From Orychophragmus violaceus (taxonomy: Eukaryota > Streptophyta > Magnoliopsida > Brassicales > Brassicaceae), in the NCBI GenBank assembly GCA_030180135.1, contig CM058236.1, forward strand, positions 10,685,357 to 10,749,356: DNA of 64,000 nucleotides, read 5' to 3'. Position numbers and translations under genes: made by a program. The notes below the pieces were generated by a model. The model was not told the origin of the DNA, searched no databases, and saw only the letters and a list, made by a program, of their open reading frames with translations. This document shows, in pieces, positions 54,841 through 64,000 of this stretch; position 1 is the first letter of the stretch; each line of letters opens with the position of its first letter.

Positions 54841-56321
54841 ATGGCAACTAAAAAAAAGAAATCCATCTTTGTGAACCCGACATTCGAAGAGAAAAGCGGA
54901 TGAATTGAAGTAAAATCTTGAAAAAAAGAAAGTAGAAAATGAATCCGAGGAAGTCAAGGAGGAAGTCGACTTCGAAAAGGATCCAAGGAAGATTCCGGTG
55001 ATGAGGAAGGGGGTTAGGAAGAGGATGAGGAAAGGGATTAGGAGGAAGAGGTTGAGGAGGGATCAAATTCCTAAGAAGATGAAGTTTCGAGGGTCATTCG
55101 TCTGGGTCCGAGTCGTGAAGAAGGAGAAGAGGAACGAATTGTTAAGGAAAAAATAGTTGATTCAGAAGATATAAATACGGTATGTATTTCTTGGATTTTC
55201 TCTAAATTTTGGAAGTAAAACTTAGTATAACTTTTATTTTGGAACTTTGAAAATCAAATGATAACTTAGTATAGCTTGTATGATTACCAAACATTGAATT
55301 TTCAACATCGAAACCCACTGCATTTTTATAATTTTGTAAATCGGATGCGTAAAACTTAGGATAACTTGAATTAGTTTGGAAAACGTACAACTTGGTGATC
55401 CTTGGTAATTTTTGTGTGTGTGCAGGATTCAGAGGATGAAACGGAACTAATATAACCTACGAAGACGTATTTCCCTCCCACCGAATATGTCAAGACAATA
55501 AAACTCGTCAAAGTGTTATATCGCTAAGGCCTTTAAGACTATAGAAGGTATTCTTGAGAAAGAAGAGCTGAAATGGTTCTTTGAGCACCCACAATTCAAA
55601 CACTTCCATCTGGATAAGAAGACAAACTCAAAATGGATGATAATGTTGATGCTTCTTGTTAGGACTGTGGATGTGGATAAGAAGATGAAGGTTTGGTTAA
55701 TTTTCAGTGGGGTTCCAATCCGCTATTCTCTTAGAGAACATGCACTAATATCCGGGTTATACTGTAATTCTTATCCAAACTATTATGATAAATTTGGTGG
55801 TTTATCGTTTGTTACGAAATATTTCTGAATGAAAAGAATTACATATGAAGAACTTGAGAAGATCTTTCCAACTCTTAAAGGGAAACAAAAGCTTTCTCAG
55901 GAACGTTTGAAGATCGCAGTCTTGTACTTCTTATCCATCGTGATCATTGGGAAGAAGAAGACATGAAAGGGAGCACCTTCTGTAGAGAGTTTCCTCCTCA
56001 GAACCATAGATGATCTTGACATGTGCAAAATGTTTCGTGGGGGTGTTCTTCATTTGAAAAGAATATCAAATACATCTTGCACTTCAAGGACCATTCCGGA
56101 GGAGTGGTGCAGTCAACATGGGTATTTTCTGGCTGTATTGTTCCTTTGGAGGTAAATACATCCGTGTACTAGTTTTTAATTGTTTTTAGTTGTCTAACTT
56201 GGTATGAAGTTAACTGTGTGAATTATCCTGTGTTATAGCTTCTAGAATTTGAGGAAATTCCAGTTCTGAGGAGCCATTCCCGAGAAAATGTTCATGGTGC
56301 AGAGGATGAATGTCTGTGTGT
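54841..56321 (+). pseudogene. DUF1985-domain gene, broken
   Basis: A relic of a plant DUF1985 gene, a family often found with Ulp1-like proteases in Mutator-like elements. The ATG at 54841 gives MATKKKKSIFVNPTFEEKSG, then a stop. An acidic/basic region follows, a probable intron (donor near 55179 GTATGT, acceptor GTGTGTGCAG near 55425), then the domain: LKWFFEHPQFKHFHLDKK, MLMLLVRTVDVDKKMKVWLI, FSGVPIRYSLREHALISGLY, YDKFGGLSFVTKYF, a stop, RITYEELEKIFPTLKGKQKL, RLKIAVLYFLSIVIIGKKK. A second intron (about 56152-56239) precedes LLEFEEIPVLRSHSRENVHG. Several in-frame stops kill it, and Athila E interrupts it at 56322. No peptidase domain is visible. Confidence 0.75.
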
Positions 56322-57468
56322 TGATATATCAAGGTTTTTACTAGTTTTAAGCCATGATATAGGTCATAATCTAGAGTGTATTAGGTGTCTTCCGAGTATT
56401 TTTAGAGTCTTTTCAGGTATTGGCACGTTGGATCATATTTGGAGATTTTGGAGCTTTTTGGAGCCTTGGAGCAAGATAAGCCGAGAAGATCAATTTTGAG
56501 TCGATATTTGAGGGTTGTGTCAGTCGACACAAAAGAGGAAACCGTGAGAGATTAATGATCTTTGGAGAAATTTTAAAGCGGCCCAAAAGTTTTATTATTT
56601 ACATTATGACCCAAATCATGTTTTGTGCACTAATTAGGTTTTACAACCATTGTTTAGGCCACACTTTTCATACTTTGAGATTTGGAGATTTTTTAGAGCT
56701 AGGGGCTGATCCGAGACTCTATTCGTCTAAGAGAAGATTTCTGACCTCAGTTTTATTAACCAATTCATTCCTTTCTATTCAAATATGTCTTTTGCTATGA
56801 TTGATATATTTGAGTAGTTTTCTTAGTTGGATTCAGGGATTCTCAAAAGGGATTTTATGCTTAACAAAGGTTATTTGATTGATTAGGATTCATCACCTAT
56901 TTGATTCATCACCATAAGTTGTTCTTAATGCTAGTTCTAGATTGATCACATGAAATTTAGATCATAGATTAGATAATCGACATGAAAGTGTGATTGATAA
57001 TCTGAAACATACTTAGGGTGAACAAATTATCTATTCACAAATACAGTTGGCTTAGATAATTTGTGAAAAAATCGGACTTGGAGTTAATGCATGTTTAGAA
57101 CTCTAGAATCGCAAAGAAATTTGGAACTCTAGGTTGTTAGACATAGTTAGTATTCACAATAAAAGTTGGTTTGTTATATTTTCGTGTTCGAGTTCTGAAT
57201 ATGCGCTTCATATGAATTATGATTTAATAATAATTTACATTGCATAATCTCCTGAGAATTTCTGTGAGTCTGATGTTTTTCTCTGATTGTCACGTCCCGT
57301 TTTATTTACTGGCATATTTACTTGCTTCCACCATCTGCACTCGCTTAGTTTAAGTTGAAAACAAAAGATCTATTGAGTATTATGAGGTTCATTGTTCAAT
57401 ACCCTATATGCTACGAATGATTATTGTACACTTGCAGTTAGAAAATAGGGATAAACTTTGACCTATCA
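56322..57468 (+). repeat. Athila E 5' LTR
   Basis: 1147 bp, TGATATATCAAGG...GACCTATCA. The hairpin array is partly decayed: ACAT-GAAA-GTGT (56980-56991) and CAAA-GAAA-TTTG (57111-57122) are intact, while the second (57036-57047) and fourth (57157-57168) positions have lost the consensus loop or a pair. Cassettes of the CGATCG type are reduced to a GTCAGTCGACAC-like remnant near 56520. Confidence 0.8.
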
Positions 57469-57492
57469 TGTTTTTGGCGTCGTTGCTATGGG
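57469..57492 (+). promoter_or_regulatory. Primer-binding site of Athila E, degenerate
   Basis: TTTTTGGCGTCGTTGCTATG after the LTR matches the Athila tRNA-Asp site with several changes. Confidence 0.65.
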
Positions 57493-57729
57493 CCTCTGTT
57501 TTTACTAATAAATTTGAGTTTAAGACTTCTACTAAGTTTTTTTTTTTTAGTTTTGTTACTTACATCTTTCTTTCTTGCTTGTCTTTGGTATTTCAAGTTT
57601 CTACGACCAAACTCGCTTAGCGTCGACCGACAGCTCAATAACATCGATCAACACCAAGCGCGACAATAGACATTGCATGATTAATCGTGCAACCCAAAGC
57701 AACCTGGACAAATAGCCTTTGTTTCTTTG

Positions 57730-59457
57730 TAATCAGGAGCTTGCTAAGTTAGAAAGAACAAACCATAAAGCGACGAAAATAGATAAAGTGATGCAAGCCA
57801 TGATTGTAACTGTGGATGAGAATGGTGTTCTTCGTGTCCGTTAGGGTCAAGCTTACAATGAGCATGGACAGTTGTTGGATGCTGCGGGAAACATCATTCA
57901 TGTTTCTGTCATTGAAGCCGCTGCGGGCGCAAGGCTCAATTAGCAGGGGGTGGTGACACGCAAGTTTCTGCACAAGCTGGCAGGACACTTGGAGACTATA
58001 ACAGGCCTGATGAGTTCTATGCGAACAGGTCTGCGATCAGACATCCTGCCATCCAGAGACCGGACTTTGAGCTAAAAATGAGCTAATACACTGTTGTTGG
58101 ACATTATCAGTTCCATGGTTTCTCTCATGAACATCCCATTGACCACATTGAACGGTTCAGGGACTTGGTGACTAGCATGAAGCATGACATAGGCAGTTAC
58201 GACTATCTATTCTACAAGCTCTTCCCACACTCTCTTGGTCGTGAAGCTGCTTATTGGTTGAAGCAGTTGCCAACTCGTTCTCTTACCAACTGGAATGACA
58301 CTAAGAAGGCGTTTCTGAGGAACTTATATGATGATGAGAGATTAAAAAAAATCTCTCGATCTCCCAGTTCAAACAAGCTCCAGCTGAAGCCTTTAAGGCT
58401 GCATGGGTGAGCTTTCGAGCGTACCAACGTTATTGTCCACACAATGATTTCTCACAAGTTCAGCTGTTGTGCATTTTTTTCAGAGGTGTGGATTGGAGAT
58501 ATCAAATGGCCTTAGATGCTGCTAGCAATGGAATGTCAACATGAAGTATCCTGAATAATTTGTTGAGTTGATTGAGAACTTGTCATCTAGAAATACTACC
58601 AACAATGCTGACTATGAAAGGAAACAACAAGCATGAAATATGGGTGGAGCTAAGATTACTGAGATGAAGAATAAGCGGGATTATGTGCACAATTTTTTAG
58701 TGGAAGCATGTTCAGTTTGCTGCAGAAGTTGAAACTTATGAGCTAGTCACATAATGTTTAGAAAAGGATGTCAACTACATTGGTGGGACTGGTTTTTAGG
58801 GTCAGAGGTTTGGAGATCAACAAGGCAGAAGTGGCTACAATGGGAATGGTCAGAAGAGTACCTTTACAGGTAATCAACACTCTTATGGTTATATTCCTAA
58901 GCCTCAGTATGAGACGTCTTTCCAGAACATCATCAGCAATTTCAGCAGGAATTATGGTTCTTCATCCTACCAGATGCCTAATGCACAAAGTGAGCAACGC
59001 GAGATGAAATTTATGCTTGAGCAGTTGCTTCATGGTCAGCAGAAGATCGCAATAGACTTCAATGGGAAAATCGACCCCCTCTACACTGACTTGAGTGAGA
59101 AAATTTATGATTTGAACATTCATGTCAAGCAGTTGGATACTCATATTGTGCATACTATTGGGTCTTCCTATAAAAACCGATGCAAAACCAAAGTATCAGT
59201 GCAATTCAGTTATATTGAGAAGTGGTAAAGAGCTATATCCAGTGCCTAGAAGAGGTCTAAGTCTTGAAAAGATCGTGGAATTGGAGGAAATTGAAGATGA
59301 GATTGTAGACGCAAGGCAAGTGTCGACCGACACCGTGGAGGAGTGTCGATCGACACCCGTACAACTTGGCGATTCTTCGAGTCTCCATGACGAAGAGAAA
59401 TCGACCGACCCTGACACCATGCAAAATCCAGTGTCGACCAAGAACAGTGTCGAGTGA
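57730..59457 (+). pseudogene. Athila E gag
   Basis: Multiple stops. Recognisable segments are YNRPDEFYANRSAIRHPAIQ, GFSHEHPIDHIERFRDLVTS, YDYLFYKLFPHSLGREAAYW, LKQLPTRSLTNWNDTKKAFL and, after frame changes, the Gly-rich part (VNYIGGTGF) and EMKFMLEQLLHGQQKIAIDF. The linker at 59320-59352 encodes a CGACCG/CGATCG pair (STDTVEECRST). Confidence 0.75.
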
Positions 59458-59944
59458 TACACTGATGGTGTCAGTTGACATAAGCATCGAGAACTCGTTA
59501 TTTCGAGCACTGACAGTAAAAAATCGGCTGAAGTCGACACCTCCAAGGTTGACAGACGAGGAAATACCAAAGAAGATTCGAATAACGACATCGGTGTCGA
59601 CGACACCAATCCAACATCGGCCGACACCCATCCCGTGTAGTACCATCTGATTCCAAAAACTAGAAAATTGTTGAGGAAAGGGTGTACAAGCCCAAGTTAC
59701 CTTTCCCTAGGAGTATAAGTATTCGAAGTACGAAATTTATGTGGCTAAATACTAGGTTATGCTGAATAAACTCACAATTCAAGTTCCTTTGATGGATGCC
59801 ATCAAGACTACTCTGGGGGTGAATAGATGCGTAAAGGACATGCTTACAAACAAAATGATAGAAGTAGAAGGTGTAATGATTATGAAGTGTTGTAATCCAA
59901 GGTAGAATACTGGAGCAGCTCAAAGATCCATGAAGCTCCGTCTT

Positions 59945-60492
59945 AGAATGTTATATCTTCAAGAACATGTTCAAGAGTTTGCTGTGTGATTTTGGTTCAA
60001 GCGTCAATTTGATGCCTTACTCTGTGGCATTGACGATGGGAATCACATACTTCACACCCACTAGGATCTCTCTGATTCTAGTTGATCGGTCTGTCACGAT
60101 TCCAGAGGGCCTTTTTAGAAGATATGTTAATTAAAATTGGAGATTGCTTGGTCCTTACAGACTTTGTGGTTCTGCAATATGGCGAAGAGCCTAAGAATCC
60201 TCTCATTCTAGGCAGACCATTCATGGCTATAGCTGGTTCCATTATTGATGTGAAAAGATGCAAAATAGCTTTGAATGTCGGGGATCTGATAATGAGTTTC
60301 GATATGGAAAAAATGGTTAAGCGGCCGACGATCATAAGACAGACTTTCTATGTGGACATGCTCAACAATCTAGCAGATGAGATATTTCAGGAGATGCATT
60401 CTAGAAACTTCAGGAGCGAGCTTTTATCAACTCTGCGCAAGAAGCAGAGTATCATGACGACGATGCTGCGGGGTATGTACAATGATGAATGA
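59945..60492 (+). pseudogene. Athila E protease
   Basis: Reads KSLLCDFGSSVNLMPYSVAL, TPTRISLILVDRSVTIPEG, a frame change near 60110, then EDMLIKIGDCLVLTDFVVLQ, NPLILGRPFMAIAGSIIDVK and MSFDMEKMVKRPTIIRQTFY. DFGSS replaces DLGSS. This copy of the protease region carries no copia insertion. Confidence 0.8.
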
Positions 60493-62507
60493 TAGTGGGC
60501 ATGTGATGCACTTGGTTGCGCATAAGGAACTCATTTGTACCTCTCAGAGAGATGCAATTTTGGGAGATTGGAGCGAGGAAAGAGATCCTAAAATCAAGCT
60601 CAAACAGCACCCTGCAAGGCTAAGGTATGCATTTCTTGGACTTAATTATTCATATCCTATGATTATAAATGCTTCCTTGAAAAAACCAGAGACCACCGTA
60701 CTGCTGAGAAATTTGCAAAGTACCGCAAAGCTCTGGGCTATTCTCTTGATGATATTTCAGGTATCTCTCCGGACTTGTGCACGCATAGGATCCACCTTGA
60801 GGATGAGAGCATGTCATCGATTGAATGTCAGAGGCGTCTAAATCCGATTCTGAAGGAGGTCGTCAAAAAGGGGATCATGAAGCTCTTTGAAGCAGGGATC
60901 ATCTATTCCATCTCATACATCAACATGATCAATCTAGTTCACATGGTTCTTAAGAAAGGAGGGGTCACAGTGGTGAATAAAAACAAGAACGAGCTGATTC
61001 CTACAGGGACTATCATTGGACACATGATGTGCATCGACTACATGAAGTTGAATGCAGCGACCAGAAAGGACCACTTTCCTTTGCCTTTCATTGATTAGAT
61101 GTTGGATAGGCTCATGAATCATCCCTACTATTGCTTCCTATATGGGTACTCAGGTTTCATTTAGATCCTTATCCATTCAGAGGACTAGGAGAAGACCACT
61201 TTTACATGTCCTTATAGTGAATTTGCATGTTGCAGAATTCCATTTAGGCTTTTTAATGTTCATGTGACTTTCTAGAGATTCATGATGTCCCTCTTCAAGG
61301 ACATGATTGAAGACTACATGAAGGTCTTTATGGATGATTTCTCTGTCTACAAACCATCTTACCACGACTTCCTGGAAAACGTATGAAAAGTGCTTGCTAA
61401 ATGTAAAGAAAAACACTTGGTTCTGATTAGGAGAAGTGCCATTTTATGGTCAGAGATGACACTGTTCTTAGGCATATTGTTTCAGAGGCTGATATTGAGG
61501 TAGATCGAGGTGATGATGGGACTGCAGGCGCCTGATTAGTCAAAGAAATGAGGAATTTTCTGGGTCACGCTAAATTTCTACATGTGATTCATCAGAGACT
61601 TCAGCAAAATCGTGAGACGACTTAGTGCTCTACTTTGCAAGGATGTGAAATTTGAATTCACTGCTGAATGCCAATAAACTTTTAAACATATCAAGCATTA
61701 TTTAGTGAGTGCCCTTATAGTACAACCACCAGAATGGGATTTCCCTTTCGAAGTGATGTTTGATACTAGTGATTTCGCAGTAGGAGCTATTTTGGGGCAG
61801 AGAAAGGACATGGAATATCATGTATCTACTATGCTAGTAGGAGTCTTGATGATGCACAAAGAAACTATGAAAACACAGAGAAGGAGTATCTAGATGTGGT
61901 TTTTGCCTTTGAGAAGTTTTGCCTTACTTGGCTGGTTTGAAGGTTATTGTGCATACAAATCACTCTGCTCTAAAGTACGTAATGCAGAAGAAGGATGAAA
62001 AACCCAGTTTGCTGAGATGGATACTTCTTCATCAAGAGTTTGACATTGAGGTGAAAGACAAGAAAGGGGTTGAAAATGAAGTTGTTGTTCATCTCTCAAG
62101 GATCAGAGTTGAAGACGATTTCCCCATATGTGATTTTATGCTTGAGGAAATCATCTACATGATTGAGACCAGATTTTGGCCGGACTTAGTGAAAAATCTG
62201 AAAATTTCACAAGCTGTAAAGTCGGTGTCGGTCGATACACCATTGGTGTCGGTTGATAACCAACTCGAAAACATGAAGGGAAATCAACCTAAGTCGTTGC
62301 TCCATGTTCGACATTCTTTAGAGTTGATCGATACCATACTTGGTGTCTGTCGACACCCTTCATAGACGAGATCAAATTGTGCAGAATTTTGGATTTTTGC
62401 TTTTGGAGGAGCTGTATCTACTAGGACTTCTCCTGCTTGATCCTGGTATGCTGACATTCCTAATTACCTTGCCACAGACGACGAGCCAGACGAATCAAAA
62501 GGCTTTG
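60493..62507 (+). pseudogene. Athila E reverse transcriptase and RNase H
   Basis: RT: LRYAFLGLNYSYPMIINASL, RRLNPILKEVVKKGIMKLFE, KKGGVTVVNKNKNELIPTGT, MCIDYMKLNAATRKDHFPLP, FID then a stop, MLDRLMNHPYYCFLYGYSGF, MMSLFKDMIEDYMKVFMDDF. The FMDD box survives but the first catalytic Asp (LDGYSG in B) is Tyr. RNase H: FEVMFDTSDFAVGAILGQRK, VIVHTNHSALKYVMQKKDEK, LLRWILLHQEFDIEVKDKKG. It ends WYADIPNYLATDDE...SKGF at the D insertion. Confidence 0.8.
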
Positions 62508-62703
62508 TGATATATCATAGTTTTTACTAGTTTTAGACCATGATATAAGTGTGTTTTAGAGTCTATTTGTGTTTCTTTAGAGTCATTTACAGGTTTTATT
62601 AGGTACATGCACATTTGGAGCAGAAGTGGAGATTTTGGAGCTGTTTGGTGCATTTTGGAGATTTGGTCCGAGAGACAGAGTTCACTGTCCAGATTTGAGG
62701 ATT

Positions 62704-62747
62704 GCGTCGATCGTTGCACACCTGCATCGATCGATGCATAGCGCGAA
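62704..62747 (+). repeat. Paired CGATCG palindrome cassette in the D LTR
   Basis: GCGTCGATCGTTGCA and TGCATCGATCGATGCA, cores 20 bp apart, with GCGCGAA four bases after the second. The second unit is a perfect 16-bp palindrome. It lies about 140 bp upstream of the TATA box. Confidence 0.72.
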
Positions 62748-63191
62748 TGGGCCAGACTCGGCGGTTTAATGAAGAATGCTGATATTGCAGAAAATCCCAG
62801 AAGTTCCAGATATTTACACAGAAGCCCAAAACGTGTTTTAGACTATATATTAGGGTTTTTAGCCACTTGTTTAGGCTACGCTTTTCTTAAGTCTTATTTT
62901 CTTTTCAGAGAGAGTTAGGGGCTGATCCTGATCTCGAAAGAGAGAGGATTTTGAACCCCAGTTCTTTATTTGATTTTATAATATTTGGTTTTCTATTCAT
63001 GATGTTTTCTGTTCCGATGAACATGTTTGAGTAGATTACCTGTTAAGTTTAGGGATTCTCATTAGGGATTTCATGGAATTATAGGTTGATAAATCTGTAG
63101 GGATTCATATATGTTAGTTCTTCATCTAGGATTGTTCTTACTGCTTAATATGAATTAGTTACCCAGATTTATGATGTTAGGTTGATTGATA

Positions 63192-63377
63192 CAACGACAG
63201 TTGGTTAATTAGTTAGAAAGAACCTAGATGAGCAATTTAATTACTCGCAAAGGAATTTGGTTTAATTAGATTGTGAACATATCGAACTTGGAATTAAAGC
63301 TGGTTTAATCTGTTAGTAATTGCAAAGGAATTTGGATTGCTGCACTTAGACTTAGAGAATTCTCGCAACGACAGTTG
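63192..63377 (+). other. Array of four tetraloop hairpins in the D LTR
   Basis: CAAC-GACA-GTTG (63192-63203), CAAA-GGAA-TTTG (63248-63259), CAAA-GGAA-TTTG (63323-63334) and CAAC-GACA-GTTG (63366-63377). The first stem differs from B (ACAC/GTGT) on both sides of the loop, keeping pairing. The array starts about 350 bp downstream of the TATA box. Confidence 0.62.
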
Positions 63378-63687
63378 GTTAATTCTATATCTGTGTTTGA
63401 GTTCTAAAATAGCTCTTAATTAGATCCCGATTGATTGATTAGCTTATATTCCTGATTTTCTGAGAACTCCCTAGACTTAACGCTTTGCCTTCTTGCTCAC
63501 AAACTTGCTACTGATTTACTTTCCTGCATTGCTTTCTAGTTTCTAATCATATTTGCTTTTTCCTAGTTTAGTCTCTTCTGTTTTAATTCTATTGTTGACC
63601 GGAGTCCCTGTGGATTCGATACCCTAAGTACTACAACTACATCACTGTGCACTTGAAGTTGGAATAGGGATAATTCTTGACCTATCA

Positions 63688-63710
63688 AGTTTTTGGCGCC
63701 GTTGTCGGGG
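63688..63710 (+). promoter_or_regulatory. Primer-binding site of Athila D (tRNA-Asp type)
   Basis: GTTTTTGGCGCCGTTGTCGG directly follows the LTR, close to the Athila consensus. Confidence 0.85.
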
Positions 63711-63830
63711 ACACTTTTGAGTCTCCGATAGATTTGAACTTAGGGTTTAGAATAGGTTTTTCGTTTTTTTGTTTTTTATCATTAATTTTTTTTCTGTTTC
63801 TTGCGTTTCAGGTACGCCTGTAATCGCCCT

Positions 63831-63920
63831 GCAACGATCGACACGGTCATGTGTGTCGATCGTTGCATTCTCGAGCTTGCATCGATCGATGCTACTCTGC
63901 ATCGATCGACACAGTGCGAA
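63831..63920 (+). repeat. Two CGATCG palindrome cassettes in the D leader
   Basis: Cores at 63835, 63857, 63883 and 63903 (spacings 22, 26 and 20). GCGA follows the last pair (63916-63919), and the inverse TCGC precedes the first (about 63823). It ends 5 bp before the gag ATG. Confidence 0.72.
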
Positions 63921-63923
63921 AGA

Positions 63924-64000
63924 ATGATGGGAATGATGGAACGGATGTTGGAAAATCAGCAGAATAACTCGTTCTGCAGAGGCTATGGTTCCTATTCATT
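63924..64000 (+). CDS. Athila D gag, N-terminal codons
   Basis: ATG at 63924 opens MMGMMERMLENQQNNS and remains open to the window end. There is no domain yet, but position after primer site and leader fits gag. The start is uncertain because several ATGs are adjacent. Confidence 0.5.
   Translation, partial: MMGMMERMLENQQNNSFCRGYGSYS

Larger units (their letters stand above)
56322..62507 (+). mobile_element. Athila element E, heavily decayed, part in window
   Basis: Sense-oriented Athila with 5' LTR (56322-57468), degenerate primer site (57469-57492), gag, protease, RT and RNase H remnants. It is interrupted at 62507 by element D, so its integrase and 3' LTR should lie beyond the window. 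Stops and frameshifts are frequent, far more than in B or C, so E is the oldest Athila here. It landed in the DUF1985 gene. Confidence 0.8.
62508..63687 (+). repeat. Athila D 5' LTR
   Basis: 1180 bp, TGATATATCATAG...GACCTATCA. TATA box TATATATTAGGG at 62844-62855; CGATCG pair at 62708 and 62728 followed by GCGCGAA at 62741; hairpin array at 63192-63377. Confidence 0.88.
62508..64000 (+). mobile_element. Athila element D, 5' part
   Basis: Sense insertion in E: LTR 62508-63687, primer site, leader and the first codons of gag before the window ends. The sequence has an intact-looking LTR, a near-consensus primer site and regular cassettes, so it is much younger than E. The flanking E frame is broken off and no right-hand TSD can be checked here. 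Confidence 0.82.

Noticed and set aside
56322..63687. The LTRs at 56322-57468 and 62508-63687 as the two ends of one element
   Set aside because: The second LTR is followed by a primer-binding site, leader and gag start, so it is a 5' LTR. The two differ greatly, and the E pol frame breaks at the second LTR before integrase.
5791..63920. Reading the regular CGATCG units as a CRISPR-like array
   Set aside because: The units are dispersed pairs in retroelements, without a run of equal repeats and unique spacers, and this is plant nuclear DNA.

Overview
This window is plant nuclear DNA, most likely from a Brassicaceae species. The evidence is the GeBP/storekeeper-like gene, Athila-type Ty3/gypsy elements with tRNA-Asp-type primer sites, Ty1/copia elements with tRNA-iMet-type primer sites, a plant L1-type LINE with a DUF4283 ORF1, a CACTA element, a Helitron end and a DUF1985 gene relic. 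Only one gene looks intact and host-encoded: the GeBP-like gene at 834-1682 on the minus strand. Nearly everything else is transposable-element sequence. Species and family names come from recognised motifs, not from a database search.

Layout. A degenerate LINE (about 1841-51439, plus strand) is the host of a nest up to four insertions deep. Its ORF1 is split by copia element A (3723-39835, minus; 5-bp TSD TCTCC). The pol gene of A is split by Athila element B (5597-36017, plus; TSD ACATC). B carries copia 1 (9059-16731, minus; TSD AAGAT), copia 2 (16985-24816, minus; TSD TGCCT), a solo copia LTR (25416-26131; TSD GATAC) and a 5'-truncated Athila element C (27974-about 35312, minus). C is itself interrupted by a second solo copia LTR (33382-34017; TSD GAGAG). 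After A ends, the LINE resumes with the end of ORF1, a 1.8-kb spacer and ORF2. A 2.4-kb part of ORF2 is tandemly duplicated, and the second copy holds a non-autonomous CACTA element (47100-49465; TSD CTT). Further right come a Helitron terminus with captured alpha/beta-hydrolase exons (to 53639), an AT-rich stretch, a broken DUF1985 gene (54841-56321), a heavily decayed Athila element E (56322-62507 in this window) and the start of a fresher Athila element D (62508 to the window end) inserted in E.

Relative age. By-eye LTR differences fit the nesting: roughly a dozen over 515 bp for A and about twenty over 705 bp for B, but only two over 616 bp for copia 1 and three plus one microsatellite indel for copia 2. 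An older wave built the A and B layers and a recent copia burst landed inside B. No element here is demonstrably autonomous. Copia 1 has a pol frameshift and YVDD changed to YVND, copia 2 has one nonsense codon, and B lost its integrase region to the C insertion and a later deletion.

The two most unusual signals are not genes. One is a composite of two 14-16-bp CGATCG-centred palindromes about 20-22 bp apart, usually followed by GCGA. It recurs in LTRs, leaders, coding linkers and 3' regions of Athila elements and also in an unrelated copia LTR. The other is a series of four short hairpins with GNNA (mostly GNRA) tetraloops, kept in the downstream half of the LTRs of Athila B, C, D and partly E, with stem-preserving substitutions.
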